A stretch of 21,072 nucleotides of DNA from JALZAA01 sp046724655 (GCA_046724655.1 JBKOWY010000065.1:1-21072); one strand, 5' to 3'; positions 14,575 to 21,006 are shown, numbered from the stretch's first letter. Notes: generated by a model from the letters alone, not told the origin. A program made the numbers and translations.

Positions 14575-14691
14575 TCGTAATCCGCTGGAGGCCGCTGTGA
14601 CCGCTGGAGTCGAGGTTTGCGCGCCGCGGTTTCCGCTGGAGACCGCTGGAACCGCTCCAGGCCGGTACAGAGGAATAGCAAGTCGAGTAGC
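14575..14691. repeat. Arm-type direct repeat cluster, unit C
   Basis: Three repeats (14582-14614: CCGCTGGAGG, CCGCTGTGA, CCGCTGGAGTCGAG), an 18-bp spacer (14615-14632), four repeats (14633-14672: CCGCTGGAGA, CCGCTGGAA, CCGCTCCAGG, CCGGTACAGAG), then GAATAGC (14673-14679) and GAGTAGC (14685-14691). Layout and distances equal those in unit B while the spacer sequence differs. Constraint on spacing but not on spacer sequence argues for protein-binding sites. Confidence 0.75.
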
Positions 14692-14756
14692 AAGGTGTAC
14701 ACTCGCGTGTGAACGTATGTAGCCACAAGCGGTCGAGCTGGTGCGGAGGAGGGCCG
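14692..14756 (+). promoter_or_regulatory. Promoter/operator region of the toxin-antitoxin operon
   Basis: GTGTACAC (14695-14702) and the inverted repeat ACAC-TCGC-GTGT (14699-14710) are palindromes of the kind bound by antitoxin-toxin complexes. TATGTA (14716-14721) is a possible -10 box; no good -35 was found. GGAGGA (14745-14750), 6 bp before the ATG, is a strong ribosome-binding site. Autoregulation is inferred from the family. Confidence 0.4.
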
Positions 14757-15017
14757 ATGGCGGTCGAGGTGGGCGTGCGAGAACTACGGAACAACCTCAG
14801 CCAGTACCTCGAGCGGGTCCGGGCGGGCGACGAGGTGCTCGTCACCGACCGTGGGCGGGCCATCGCTCGTGTGCTTCCCCTGAAGGGTGAGCGCACCCTC
14901 GATCGGCTGATCGCCGACGGGCTTGTGACCCCTGGCAAACGACCGAAGCGGGCGTCGTCGCGCCCCCTCAAGACCGCCGGCACCGTCTCGGACCTCGTGG
15001 CCGAGCAGCGGCGGTGA
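14757..15017 (+). CDS. Antitoxin, Phd/YefM (VapB-type) family
   Basis: An 86-residue antitoxin. The N-terminal Phd/YefM DNA-binding fold is clear: VGVRELRNNLSQYLERVRAGDEVLVTDRGRAIARVLPL at residues 5-43. The basic, flexible C-terminal part (PGKRPKRASSRPLK...VAEQRR) is expected to bind and block the PIN toxin. The ATG at 14757 is chosen over an upstream GTG because of GGAGGA 6 bp before it and the standard N-terminus. It overlaps vapC by 4 bp (GTGA). Lying directly inside the arm repeats of unit C, it may help keep the unit in the chromosome. Confidence 0.9.
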   Translation: MAVEVGVRELRNNLSQYLERVRAGDEVLVTDRGRAIARVLPLKGERTLDRLIADGLVTPGKRPKRASSRPLKTAGTVSDLVAEQRR

Positions 15018-15445
15018 TCGCCTATTTCGACACGTCTGCGCTCGTCCCGTTGATCGTTGCCGAGCCCGGCTCCCGGGTCGCGCGCCAGCTGTGGGATGAC
15101 GCGTCTCGGGTGGCCAGTGTTCGTCTCGTGTACCCCGAGGCGCGCGCCGCGCTCGCGCAGGCGCGGCGCGATGGCAGGATCGCCGCGCGGCAGCTGCGAC
15201 CGGCCGTGCGCGCCTTGGACGACTTGTACCTCCAGCTCGACGTGGTGGAGGTCGACGAGGCGCTCGCGCACGACGCGGGCGAGCTCGCCGAGGCGCACGC
15301 CCTCCGCGGCTACGACGCCGTGCACCTCGCGGCCGCCCACCGGCTCGAGGATGCCGAGTTGGTCCTTGCCGCGGGTGATCGTGCGCTGCTTGGCGCCGCC
15401 AACCGGTTCGGCTTGAGCACGGCGCTCGTCGGCGGCCGCGGCTAG
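15014..15445 (+). CDS. vapC: VapC-type PIN-domain toxin ribonuclease
   Basis: A 143-residue PIN nuclease. The acidic Mg2+-binding residues are D6 (IAYFDTSAL), E42 (VYPEARAAL), D101 (RGYDAVHLAAA) and D122 (AAGDRALL), a complete set, so the toxin is probably active. VapC toxins cut tRNA or rRNA when the antitoxin is lost. GTG start overlapping the antitoxin stop. It converges on the recombinase gene, with 23 bp between the stops. The specific RNA target cannot be read from sequence. Confidence 0.9.
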   Translation: MIAYFDTSALVPLIVAEPGSRVARQLWDDASRVASVRLVYPEARAALAQARRDGRIAARQLRPAVRALDDLYLQLDVVEVDEALAHDAGELAEAHALRGYDAVHLAAAHRLEDAELVLAAGDRALLGAANRFGLSTALVGGRG

Positions 15446-15468
15446 CGACTCGCGCTCGCGAAGCAGTT

Positions 15469-16425
15469 TCATGGCCCGATCGTGAAGCTGCGCATGCGGT
15501 CGTGGACCCGCAAGGGATTGTCGGCCAGATACGTCTGGGTCGTGCCGACGTGGTGATGGCGTAGCACAAGCCGGATGTCCTGGACGGGCACGCTGCGTGC
15601 GTCGAGGGTCCCGGCGAGGGTGCGCCGGAGGTCATGCGGGCGAAGGTCGGGGATGTCGATCTGGGCGCCCCGGGCGCGCACGATGCGGCGAACGCCTTCG
15701 CGGCCCAGTCCGCGGCTTGCATCGAGGCCCGCGGCGGCACGAGGACCCCGTGGCGTGTGGAGCGCCGGCGCGACCGGGACGTCGGCGATCGCCGGCCCCA
15801 CTTCAGTGAGCACGCGGTCCTGCCAGCAGGTCAGCGCGTCCGACAGTTGGGGTGGGACCGCGAGCCGATCGGGGCGGCCGCCCTTCCCTGGAAAGACGAG
15901 CCAGTCGGCCGCCAAGTCGACGTGTCGCCAGCGCAGCGCGCCGATTTCGCCCGCACGTAACCCGGTGAAGATCCCCAGCATCAACACGATGCGATCCCGC
16001 TGCTGCAGCAGAGGCGCCCCCTCGGTCGTGGCCAGCAGGCCGCCGATCTGGGCTTCGGTGAGCCAATGGGGTGTGCGGACTCGGCCGGGCCGGATCCGCA
16101 CTCGCTTGGCGATGTCGTGGGAGGGGTCGGTGTCGATGCGCCCGGTGACGCGCGCCCAACCGAACAGCGACTGCAGGCAGATCCGGTACGCACGCACCGT
16201 CGTGGGCGCCCAGCGCGGCCCGGCGTCGTCCTGCTGGGTCAGAAACGCGACCAGATCATCCGCGCCGAAGTCCCGCAGCTGCTTGTCGGGATGGCGCCGC
16301 TGGAGTTGCGCATACGTATAGCCCCACGTCTTGCGAGTGTCCTCGGAACGAATCGCACAGGCGCGCTCGGCATAGAACGCCGCCACGGTGTCGGGCCACA
16401 GCGGAACATCGGATGCACACAACAC
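15469..16425 (-). CDS. Site-specific tyrosine recombinase/integrase
   Basis: A 318-residue phage-type integrase. The N-terminal SAM-like core-binding domain (about 10-95: TVAAFYAERACAIRSEDTRKTWGYTYAQLQRR) precedes the catalytic domain with all expected residues: R157 (TGLRAGEIGALRW), K181 (GKGGRPDRLAVP), H264 and R267 (RPHDLRRTLAG), H290 (LRHHHVGTTQTY) and nucleophile Y299. It starts with GTG at 16425, with GGAGAGGAG just upstream. There is little sequence before the core-binding domain, so a separate arm-binding domain is not obvious, which matters when linking it to the arm-type repeats. It lies 0.9 kb from the B/C att fragment and is the only intact recombinase in the window. Confidence 0.93.
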   Translation of the reverse strand: MLCASDVPLWPDTVAAFYAERACAIRSEDTRKTWGYTYAQLQRRHPDKQLRDFGADDLVAFLTQQDDAGPRWAPTTVRAYRICLQSLFGWARVTGRIDTDPSHDIAKRVRIRPGRVRTPHWLTEAQIGGLLATTEGAPLLQQRDRIVLMLGIFTGLRAGEIGALRWRHVDLAADWLVFPGKGGRPDRLAVPPQLSDALTCWQDRVLTEVGPAIADVPVAPALHTPRGPRAAAGLDASRGLGREGVRRIVRARGAQIDIPDLRPHDLRRTLAGTLDARSVPVQDIRLVLRHHHVGTTQTYLADNPLRVHDRMRSFTIGP

Positions 16426-16572
16426 GGACTCCTCTCCGGAGGGGACACGTCGCCGGCATCCTCACCCCTCCCCCACCGCCGCGCGCGGACCCCGTTCGCT
16501 CCGCCAACCGAGTTGCGTGGCAGCATCAATATGTCCTTGCTTCCTCGGACGGGAATCAACTGATTAGACGCT

Positions 16573-16827
16573 ATGCAGCCGCTTGAGGCGCAGCGTCAAG
16601 CACGGGTGGTCGCGTCGTTCGCCGAGTACTTGGCCGAGGACGTCGCTGGCCAGCCCGGCCGGGCGCTCGAAGCAGTGGAATCACTAGCCGAATGGTGCGA
16701 GGGCGACCACAGCCTGATGGCGCGAGCTCGCGCCGAGGTGCTGCGGGACCAAGCAGCAGCGGGCGGCGCCGAGCGAACCAAGCACGCCGCCGTCCAACTG
16801 CTGGATCTCGTCGCTAGCGCGTCGTAG
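16573..16827 (+). CDS. Small hypothetical protein beside the recombinase
   Basis: An 84-residue frame, divergent from the recombinase. The predicted product is helical and rich in Ala/Glu: EAQRQARVVASFAEYLAEDV, GRALEAVESLAEWCEGDHSL, MARARAEVLRDQAAAGGAERT. Its amphipathic patterning looks like real coding sequence. No family is recognised. No ribosome-binding site precedes the ATG. It could be a small regulator or accessory protein of the island, but position is the only support. Confidence 0.42.
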   Translation: MQPLEAQRQARVVASFAEYLAEDVAGQPGRALEAVESLAEWCEGDHSLMARARAEVLRDQAAAGGAERTKHAAVQLLDLVASAS

Positions 16828-16877
16828 ATCGGCGCCGACAACCGTTTCGTAGGCGTCCCTGGCGTTGCGCGGGCGCG

Positions 16878-16952
16878 CTCCTTGAGCTTGTCGAGATAGA
16901 ACTCCGGCGCCCGGTCCTGGTCGGTGGTCCTCACGCTTGCGTGTCGCACGAC
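16878..16952 (-). pseudogene. VOC-family fragment
   Basis: About 25 residues on the minus strand (VVRHASVRTTDQDRAPEFYLDKL) match the first strand and helix of glyoxalase-like VOC proteins (V-x-D-Q-D-x-A-x-x-FY). The rest of the domain is absent or out of frame, so this is read as a remnant. The remainder of 16828-17120 shows no recognisable gene. Confidence 0.33.
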
Positions 16953-17120
16953 GCGGCCCCTCAACCCCGCCCATGAACACGCTGGGGTGAACTGGCGCGA
17001 GCGCATTGTGTCGCACCTGCATCAGCAGCACGCCACGCCGTAGCGTCGGGGTGTGGTCTGCCGCAGGGGCCCGCATTCTTGTGGACGGGCGGAGGCGGCG
17101 AGCCGGTCTTGCTCCTGCTG

Positions 17121-17666
17121 TTATGAGGGTGAGTGCCCTCCGCGCCTTATCAATTCGTTGCGCGGCCGGGTCGGATCAGCGACCACGCGGGCCTGCTCGG
17201 CGCCGACGACGGGCAACACCGACGCGTGAAGCAGACCGATCTGCGCCAGCAGGGACGCCTGATCCCAGTAGATCCGCTCGAACGCCACCTTGCCGTGCTC
17301 GAACCCGACCACGGCGACGTGCGGGACCTCGACCCGCCGGCCGGTTGGCGCGATCCCCGGCAGGATGGCATCCATCACGACGTCATGCGTGAAGCGGACG
17401 ATGAACTCGTCGATCAAGATGTCGTCGCCTTGTGTGCGCGTAATCCGCTCCACCGAGAGGTCGGCCGGCCACTTCGTAACGAAGTGATCCCGGTAGAAGT
17501 CGCGCAGGTCCTGGTACCCAACACCGCCAGTCACGACGGGCACATGGGTGAGATAGGGCTCCGCCGTCATCGTCTCCATCGTCGCGTCGGCGTCATGCTG
17601 CTCGAACTCCGCCGCCATGTGCGCGTCGAACACAGCGCCCAGATCGACCCGTGCGTTCTCGCTCAT
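17121..17666 (-). CDS. NTF2/SnoaL-like protein
   Basis: A 181-residue protein of the NTF2-like superfamily, of a kind often misannotated as carboxymethylenebutenolidase. Recognisable blocks are FDAHMAAEFEQHDADATMETM, PYLTHVPVVTGG, LRDFYRDHFVTKWPAD, DEFIVRFTHDVVMD and PTGRRVEVPHVAVVGFE followed by FERIYWDQASLL. Members with this pattern are usually 150-190 residues, so it looks complete. The ATG at 17666 is preceded by GGAGGGGGAG. No catalytic role can be assigned; the H and D residues lining the barrel are compatible with an ester-cyclase or isomerase-like function. It stands alone between fragments. Confidence 0.8.
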   Translation of the reverse strand: MSENARVDLGAVFDAHMAAEFEQHDADATMETMTAEPYLTHVPVVTGGVGYQDLRDFYRDHFVTKWPADLSVERITRTQGDDILIDEFIVRFTHDVVMDAILPGIAPTGRRVEVPHVAVVGFEHGKVAFERIYWDQASLLAQIGLLHASVLPVVGAEQARVVADPTRPRNELIRRGGHSPS

Positions 17667-17805
17667 GACTCCCCCTCCGCGCGAACACGAAACGGATGGT
17701 ACCCACGCCGCCAACGGCCCCCCACGGGCTGGAACACTGAACACTCTGCCAGCTCAGCGCGCGACCCAACGCGCGAGAACGTGACGCGAGGTCGCTGGAC
17801 GACGA
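17667..17805. other. Upstream region of the NTF2-like gene
   Basis: It includes a perfect tandem 7-bp repeat, GAACACT, at 17732-17738 and 17739-17745, which may be an operator half-site pair. No clear promoter hexamers were found. Confidence 0.3.
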
Positions 17806-18104
17806 ACGCGTCGGCATAGGCGACCCAGTGCTGTCCCTCCTCGCCTCCGCATGCCTCTGCCTGGTCGGCGTTTACGATTCCGCCATCTGTGTCCACCGGG
17901 GTCGTCTTCGCAAGAGATGAACGGACCAGAATCTCGAGCAGCAGTGCGCGCCAACGCCTACGCAGTGTGGCGTCGCCAAGCTAGCTCTGGGCTGTCGACG
18001 ACGGTGTGCCGCTCAAACGCAGGGCAGGATGGCCGTCCCCTCGCCTAACACCAGGGCGCGGCGCGATCCCCGCAACCGCAGGTCGCGCGCACCTCGGTGG
18101 CATT
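17806..18104. repeat. Direct repeat copy 1 (partner of 20391-20700)
   Basis: About 300 bp closely similar to 20391-20700, with scattered substitutions and small gaps. It includes the N-terminal codons of the unit C methyltransferase and ~200 bp of its upstream DNA. Both copies stop matching abruptly: at ACGCGTC-GCATAGG on one side and GGTGGCATT on the other. The two lie in the same orientation 2.6 kb apart. Confidence 0.8.
17807..17896 (-). pseudogene. Methyltransferase N-terminal fragment (duplicate)
   Basis: This encodes VDTDGGIVNADQAEACGGEEG and QHWVAYADAF, nearly the same as the first ~30 residues of the methyltransferase at 19621-20481 (W-to-C change in AEAWGG). The frame then enters unrelated DNA, so the SAM-binding domain is missing. 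It is a by-product of the 300-bp duplication. Confidence 0.75.
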
Positions 18105-18320
18105 GAGACCGTGTACGGTGTCGACGTCTGCCGTGAGGTTCGCTCAGAGCATCCGGAGATCCGATGCGTGATGCTCAGCGCGTTCGTCGATGACGACGTT
18201 GTCGATCAATCGATCCTGGCAGGCGCGTCCGGGTTCGTGCTGAAGCAGATCAAGCACGGCCACATCGTGGACGCCGTGCGCCTGGTCGCGAGAGGCGAGG
18301 TGCTGTTCGGACACTCACGA
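18105..18320 (+). pseudogene. Partial NarL/DevR-type response regulator receiver domain
   Basis: The plus strand reads YGVDVCREVRSEHPEIRCVM, LSAFVDDDVVDQSILAGASG and FVLKQIKHGHIVDAVRLVARG. This is the second half of a REC domain as in DevR/NarL regulators, with the conserved lysine in FVLKQI. The acidic pocket and phospho-acceptor Asp should lie before this segment but are replaced by the end of the 300-bp repeat, and no LuxR-type helix-turn-helix follows. It is therefore a truncated gene, fused in frame to unrelated codons. Confidence 0.65.
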
Positions 18321-18431
18321 CGAGCGCGGGCTCTCGAACGCATCGACGATGGCCCCGATGGACATGCACGGCGTATAAGCAGACTGGCGTGGCCTAACTA
18401 GCAGCCCGGCGCGGCTGGGGCTCGCGGTCCG

Positions 18432-18605
18432 CTGACGCGCGCGTCAGTCGCAGGCCGCGAGCAGGCCGCCAGGATCTCTGGTCGGTACGCCGACGAGGAG
18501 CTGGGCCTCGAGATTCTCTGCACCAAGGCCGGCGCCGGCTCATTGTCGATCGGCGACGCCCCGCTGCCCCTCAAGGACGCCAAGCCGCTTCCCTCGTCCG
18601 ACTGA
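18432..18605 (+). pseudogene. Small protein fragment ending AKPLPSSD
   Basis: The plus strand reads GRYADEELGLEILCTKAGAG, SLSIGDAPLPLKDAKPLPSSD and stops at TGA 18603-18605. The layout (Y-x(6)-GLE-x-LCTK-x-G-x-G-x-L and a closing LK-x-AKPLPSSD) recalls small desulfoferrodoxin-N/zinc-ribbon-like proteins, but the metal-binding cysteines are absent apart from one. No normal start codon was found. It may be a decayed gene. Confidence 0.3.
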
Positions 18606-18722
18606 GCGGCGCTCGCCTGTGGCGGCGTCTATGCACTGGGGCCTCATCGACGAGATCATCCCGTCGTAACTCTTACGGACAGCGACGGTCTCAGCTCACA
18701 GCCGTAACCAGCCGGTGTCCGG

Positions 18723-18772
18723 CGTTCCGGTGTTCGATCAGTCCTCAGAACGTCCGGAACTGATCGGGAACG
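18723..18772. repeat. Imperfect inverted repeat
   Basis: CGTTCC (18723-18728) and GATCAGT (18736-18742) pair with ACTGATC (18759-18765) and GGAACG (18767-18772). This leaves a 16-bp loop and an uneven internal bulge. It could be a terminator, an element end, or chance. It is followed by ~130 bp with nothing recognised. Confidence 0.4.
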
Positions 18773-18905
18773 GCGGAACTAACCGGAGCCAAAACCGCAG
18801 GTCACGCGGCATGTACCGGCGTAGCCGCAGGTGAGCGCGTCGGAAGAACGAAATCCGGCGTACTAGCGGTTGGTAGCCGATCCGTTCGATCAAAGTACGC
18901 CCCGG

Positions 18906-19400
18906 TTACGTCGACGGCGGCCCGGCCGTGCGTGAGGTACCGAGGATGTCGGTGAGGGTCTCGGCAGCTTGGCGGTCGCCGCCCAGCGCTGCGTGCGCAT
19001 AGATATAGATACTGAGTGTGTCGACGCGCGTGGGTGGCTGAGGCGCTGAGACGGTGGCGATGGGGACGCCGGCGGCGAGCATCTGCGTCGCCATGAAGTG
19101 CCGCAGGTCGTGGAGCCGGAAGTGCGGCAGCCCGGCGCCGCGGCGGGCGTGGATGAACTGCTTGGTGACCCAGTTCGGCTGCCACGGCCGTGCCCCGTCG
19201 GCGTCGTTGCTGAAGACGAACGACTCGCCGGTCAACTCCACGGAAGCGCCGCGGGCGCGGCCCTGCACGTCGTCTCGGTGGACACGAAGAACGCCGACGG
19301 TGTCGCGGTCGAGCTCGACACGGTAGTTGCGGTGCGTCTTGGTGGGCCGCAGGACGGGCCGTCGGGTCCGTCGACCACCGACGGGGTGAACGCGATCGCG
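18906..19400 (-). pseudogene. Second tyrosine recombinase, C-terminal remnant with frameshifts
   Basis: The minus strand keeps TKTHRNYRVELDRDTVGVLR, ESFVFSNDADGARPWQPNWV and LPHFRLHDLRHFMATQMLAAGVPIATVS, the middle and H-x-x-R part of an integrase catalytic domain. The expected LGH block is garbled (VSAPQPPTRVDT), with frame changes before the YAHA region. The N-terminal domain and first catalytic arginine are missing. It belongs to a different integrase subfamily from the intact one (RLHDLRHF against RPHDLRRT). Confidence 0.68.
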
Positions 19401-19547
19401 ACACCCGGGAACAGATCGCCACCGCATTCCTCGCGCTTTTAACGGCTTCGCCATCGAACGACTCGCCGACCCCGAGGCCGCCCCGACGAACTCCTCGCAG
19501 ACGCCGTCGCCGCCCTCCTTCGCGGCTTCTCAAACACACCCGCGTAA
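19386..19547 (+). pseudogene. TetR-family regulator, C-terminal remnant
   Basis: The plus strand reads REQIATAFLAL, then after a shift NGFAIERLADPEAAP, then after another DELLADAVAALLRGFSNTPA and a TAA stop (19545-19547). This matches the usual end of TetR regulators (IATAFLALFNG...LADPEAVPDELL...LLRG). At least two frameshifts separate the pieces, and the N-terminal helix-turn-helix is gone. It abuts the recombinase remnant head to head, which marks an old joint near 19390. Confidence 0.45.
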
Positions 19548-19620
19548 GGATCGACGCGGCCCATTCATGTCGTGGTCTCGACTCACCACGACATGCTGTT
19601 GTGCGCCTCGATCTGCTCGA

Positions 19621-20481
19621 TCAAGCTCTTCGGGTCGCGGTGACGAGCCAGGTCGCGCCCTCGAGATGGAGACCCTCGGAACCGAACCGGGGTTCGAGGA
19701 TCTCGAGCACCGCGCGCATCCCGCGCTCGGCAGCTTCCGGGTCGGCATCGGCGAGGATGTGGCGGACGACGGGCAGAGCGCGCAGGAACCGCTCGAACTC
19801 ACCGGGCGTTGAGCCTGGAAGCTTCATGCTCGCACGCCGCTCCTTCACGCGAGTGTCGGCGAAGCCTGCAGATTCGAGGATTGCCTCGATGCGCATGGGC
19901 TCGGCGAGTGAGAAGGGCCCCGGTGCTCCCCCTTCGCCGAGATCGGGCAGCGGAACGTGGGCGGCGAGAGCCATCCCCGGCAGCGCGATCCACTCGTTTG
20001 CCAGCATCTCCTGCCAGCACACGAACGCGATCCGGCCCTCCGCCTTCAATGAGCGGCCGATGTTGGCGAAGGCCGCAACAGGATCAGCGAAGAACATCAC
20101 CCCGAAGCGGCTGATCGCGACGTCATGGCGAGCAGGCTCAAGCGGATAGACCTGCGCGTCGCCGCGCACGAACCCCACGTTCGTGAGCTCCAGCTCCCGG
20201 GCCCGCCGACGCGCGACCGCCAGCATCGGCTCCGAAAGGTCAATCCCCAGCGCGAACCCGTCGCGGGCGCGACGGGCCGCTTCGAACGTCGTGGCCCCGC
20301 AGCCGCAACCGACGTCGAGGATCTGTTCGCCGACTGCGATCGCCGCCGCCCCCAACAGCCCATCGTTGAAAGGCCCCGACATGGCGTCATACGCGTCCGC
20401 ATAGGCGACCCAGTGCTGTCCCTCCTCGCCTCCCCATGCCTCGGCCTGGTCCGCGTTCACGATCCCGCCATCTGTGTCCAC
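19621..20481 (-). CDS. Class I SAM-dependent methyltransferase (unit C)
   Basis: A 286-residue methyltransferase. The N-terminus has VNADQAEAWGGEEGQHWV, a signature of a large actinobacterial group. SAM motif I is ILDVGCGCGATT, followed by LGIDLSEPMLAVARRR, FVRGDAQVYPL, DVAISRFGVMFFADPVAAFA and GRIAFVCWQEMLANEWIALPG. GTG at 20481 is preferred: GAGGAG lies 4 bp upstream and the same GTG is kept in the duplicated fragment at 17896. A GTG at 20460 is an alternative start. It is a homologue of the unit B methyltransferase but not a recent copy. It stands alone, without the coupled MerR gene seen in unit B. Substrate unknown. Confidence 0.87.
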   Translation of the reverse strand: MDTDGGIVNADQAEAWGGEEGQHWVAYADAYDAMSGPFNDGLLGAAAIAVGEQILDVGCGCGATTFEAARRARDGFALGIDLSEPMLAVARRRARELELTNVGFVRGDAQVYPLEPARHDVAISRFGVMFFADPVAAFANIGRSLKAEGRIAFVCWQEMLANEWIALPGMALAAHVPLPDLGEGGAPGPFSLAEPMRIEAILESAGFADTRVKERRASMKLPGSTPGEFERFLRALPVVRHILADADPEAAERGMRAVLEILEPRFGSEGLHLEGATWLVTATRRA

Positions 20482-20700
20482 CGGGCTCCTCTTCGCAAGC
20501 GACGAGCCGGACCAGAATCTCGAGCAGCATCTGCGCGCCAACGCCTATGCCGTTTGGCGTCGCCACGCTAGCGCTGGGCTGTCCACGACAGACTGCCGCT
20601 CAAACGCAGGGCGGTATGGATGGCCGTCCCCGTCGCCCAACGCCAGGGCGCATCCGGCGCCATCCCCGGACCCGCCGGTCGCGCGCACTTCGGTGGCATT
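20391..20700. repeat. Direct repeat copy 2 (partner of 17806-18104)
   Basis: The intact version of the duplicated segment: the start of the methyltransferase gene plus its upstream 220 bp. The upstream part contains no convincing gene on either strand, although it is as well conserved between copies as the coding part, which fits a recent duplication better than selection. Confidence 0.8.
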
Positions 20701-20887
20701 CGGACCGACAGGAACTCTCATTGGAGGTCGGTCACCTTCTGGGACTCAGAGACGCGAGCCCATTACGGTCCTGTGCACAACGAACCGACGCGGGGTGCGC
20801 AGAAAGACGATCGCCCTCGCGGAGTCAACACGAGAGCCGCACGCTCACGGGGTGGAATAGCGGCATCAGTAGCAACGGGCTTCCGGC
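20701..20887. other. Non-coding stretch upstream of the tRNA terminator region
   Basis: No gene, RNA or clear regulatory element was recognised between the duplicated segment and the hairpin. Confidence 0.4.
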
Positions 20888-20892
20888 GCGGT

Positions 20893-20916
20893 GAGGCCCC
20901 GGTCTCCCGGGGCCTC
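20893..20916 (-). terminator. Hairpin downstream of tRNA-Gly
   Basis: A perfect 10-bp stem with a 4-base loop: GAGGCCCCGG (20893-20902), TCTC, CCGGGGCCTC (20907-20916). It lies 18 bp past the tRNA 3' end on the minus strand. There is no run of T after it, as is common for actinobacterial terminators. A decayed version (GAGACCCCG...) is recognisable at 14486-14503 beside the B/C att fragment. Confidence 0.65.
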
Positions 20917-20933
20917 TGACCTGGTCTTTTGGG

Positions 20934-21006
20934 AGCGGACGACGGGACTCGAACCCGCGACCCTCACCTTGGCAAGGTGATGCTCTACCAACTGAGCCAC
21001 GTCCGC
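20934..21006 (-). tRNA. tRNA-Gly (anticodon GCC)
   Basis: The 73-nt gene folds as a normal cloverleaf: 7-bp acceptor stem GCGGACG/CGTCCGC, D-arm with AGTTGGTA, anticodon stem TCACC/GGTGA around the loop TTGCCAA (anticodon at plus 20971-20973), and T-arm with GGTTCGAGTCC. The discriminator is U. The CCA end is not encoded (CCC follows). This is the only complete copy; the two 3' fragments upstream derive from it. It is the reconstituted gene expected at the tRNA end of an integration site. Confidence 0.96.

Larger units (their letters stand above)
14575..20931. mobile_element. Unit C: att-bounded integrative element with recombinase and toxin-antitoxin pair
   Basis: About 6.4 kb between the tRNA-Gly gene and its 3' fragment in direct orientation: the classic left and right att arrangement. 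It carries an intact tyrosine recombinase, a Phd/VapB-VapC module, a small unknown ORF, an NTF2-like gene, a methyltransferase and about 1.7 kb of gene fragments. No replication, conjugation or phage structural gene was seen, so it is a small island or satellite-like element, not a prophage or ICE. Confidence 0.7.

Noticed and set aside
14357..15472. A long minus-strand open frame across the B/C junction
   Set aside because: It runs through the tRNA fragment, the arm repeats and antisense to vapBC. The stretch RGFESRRPLH is simply the translated tRNA 3' end.
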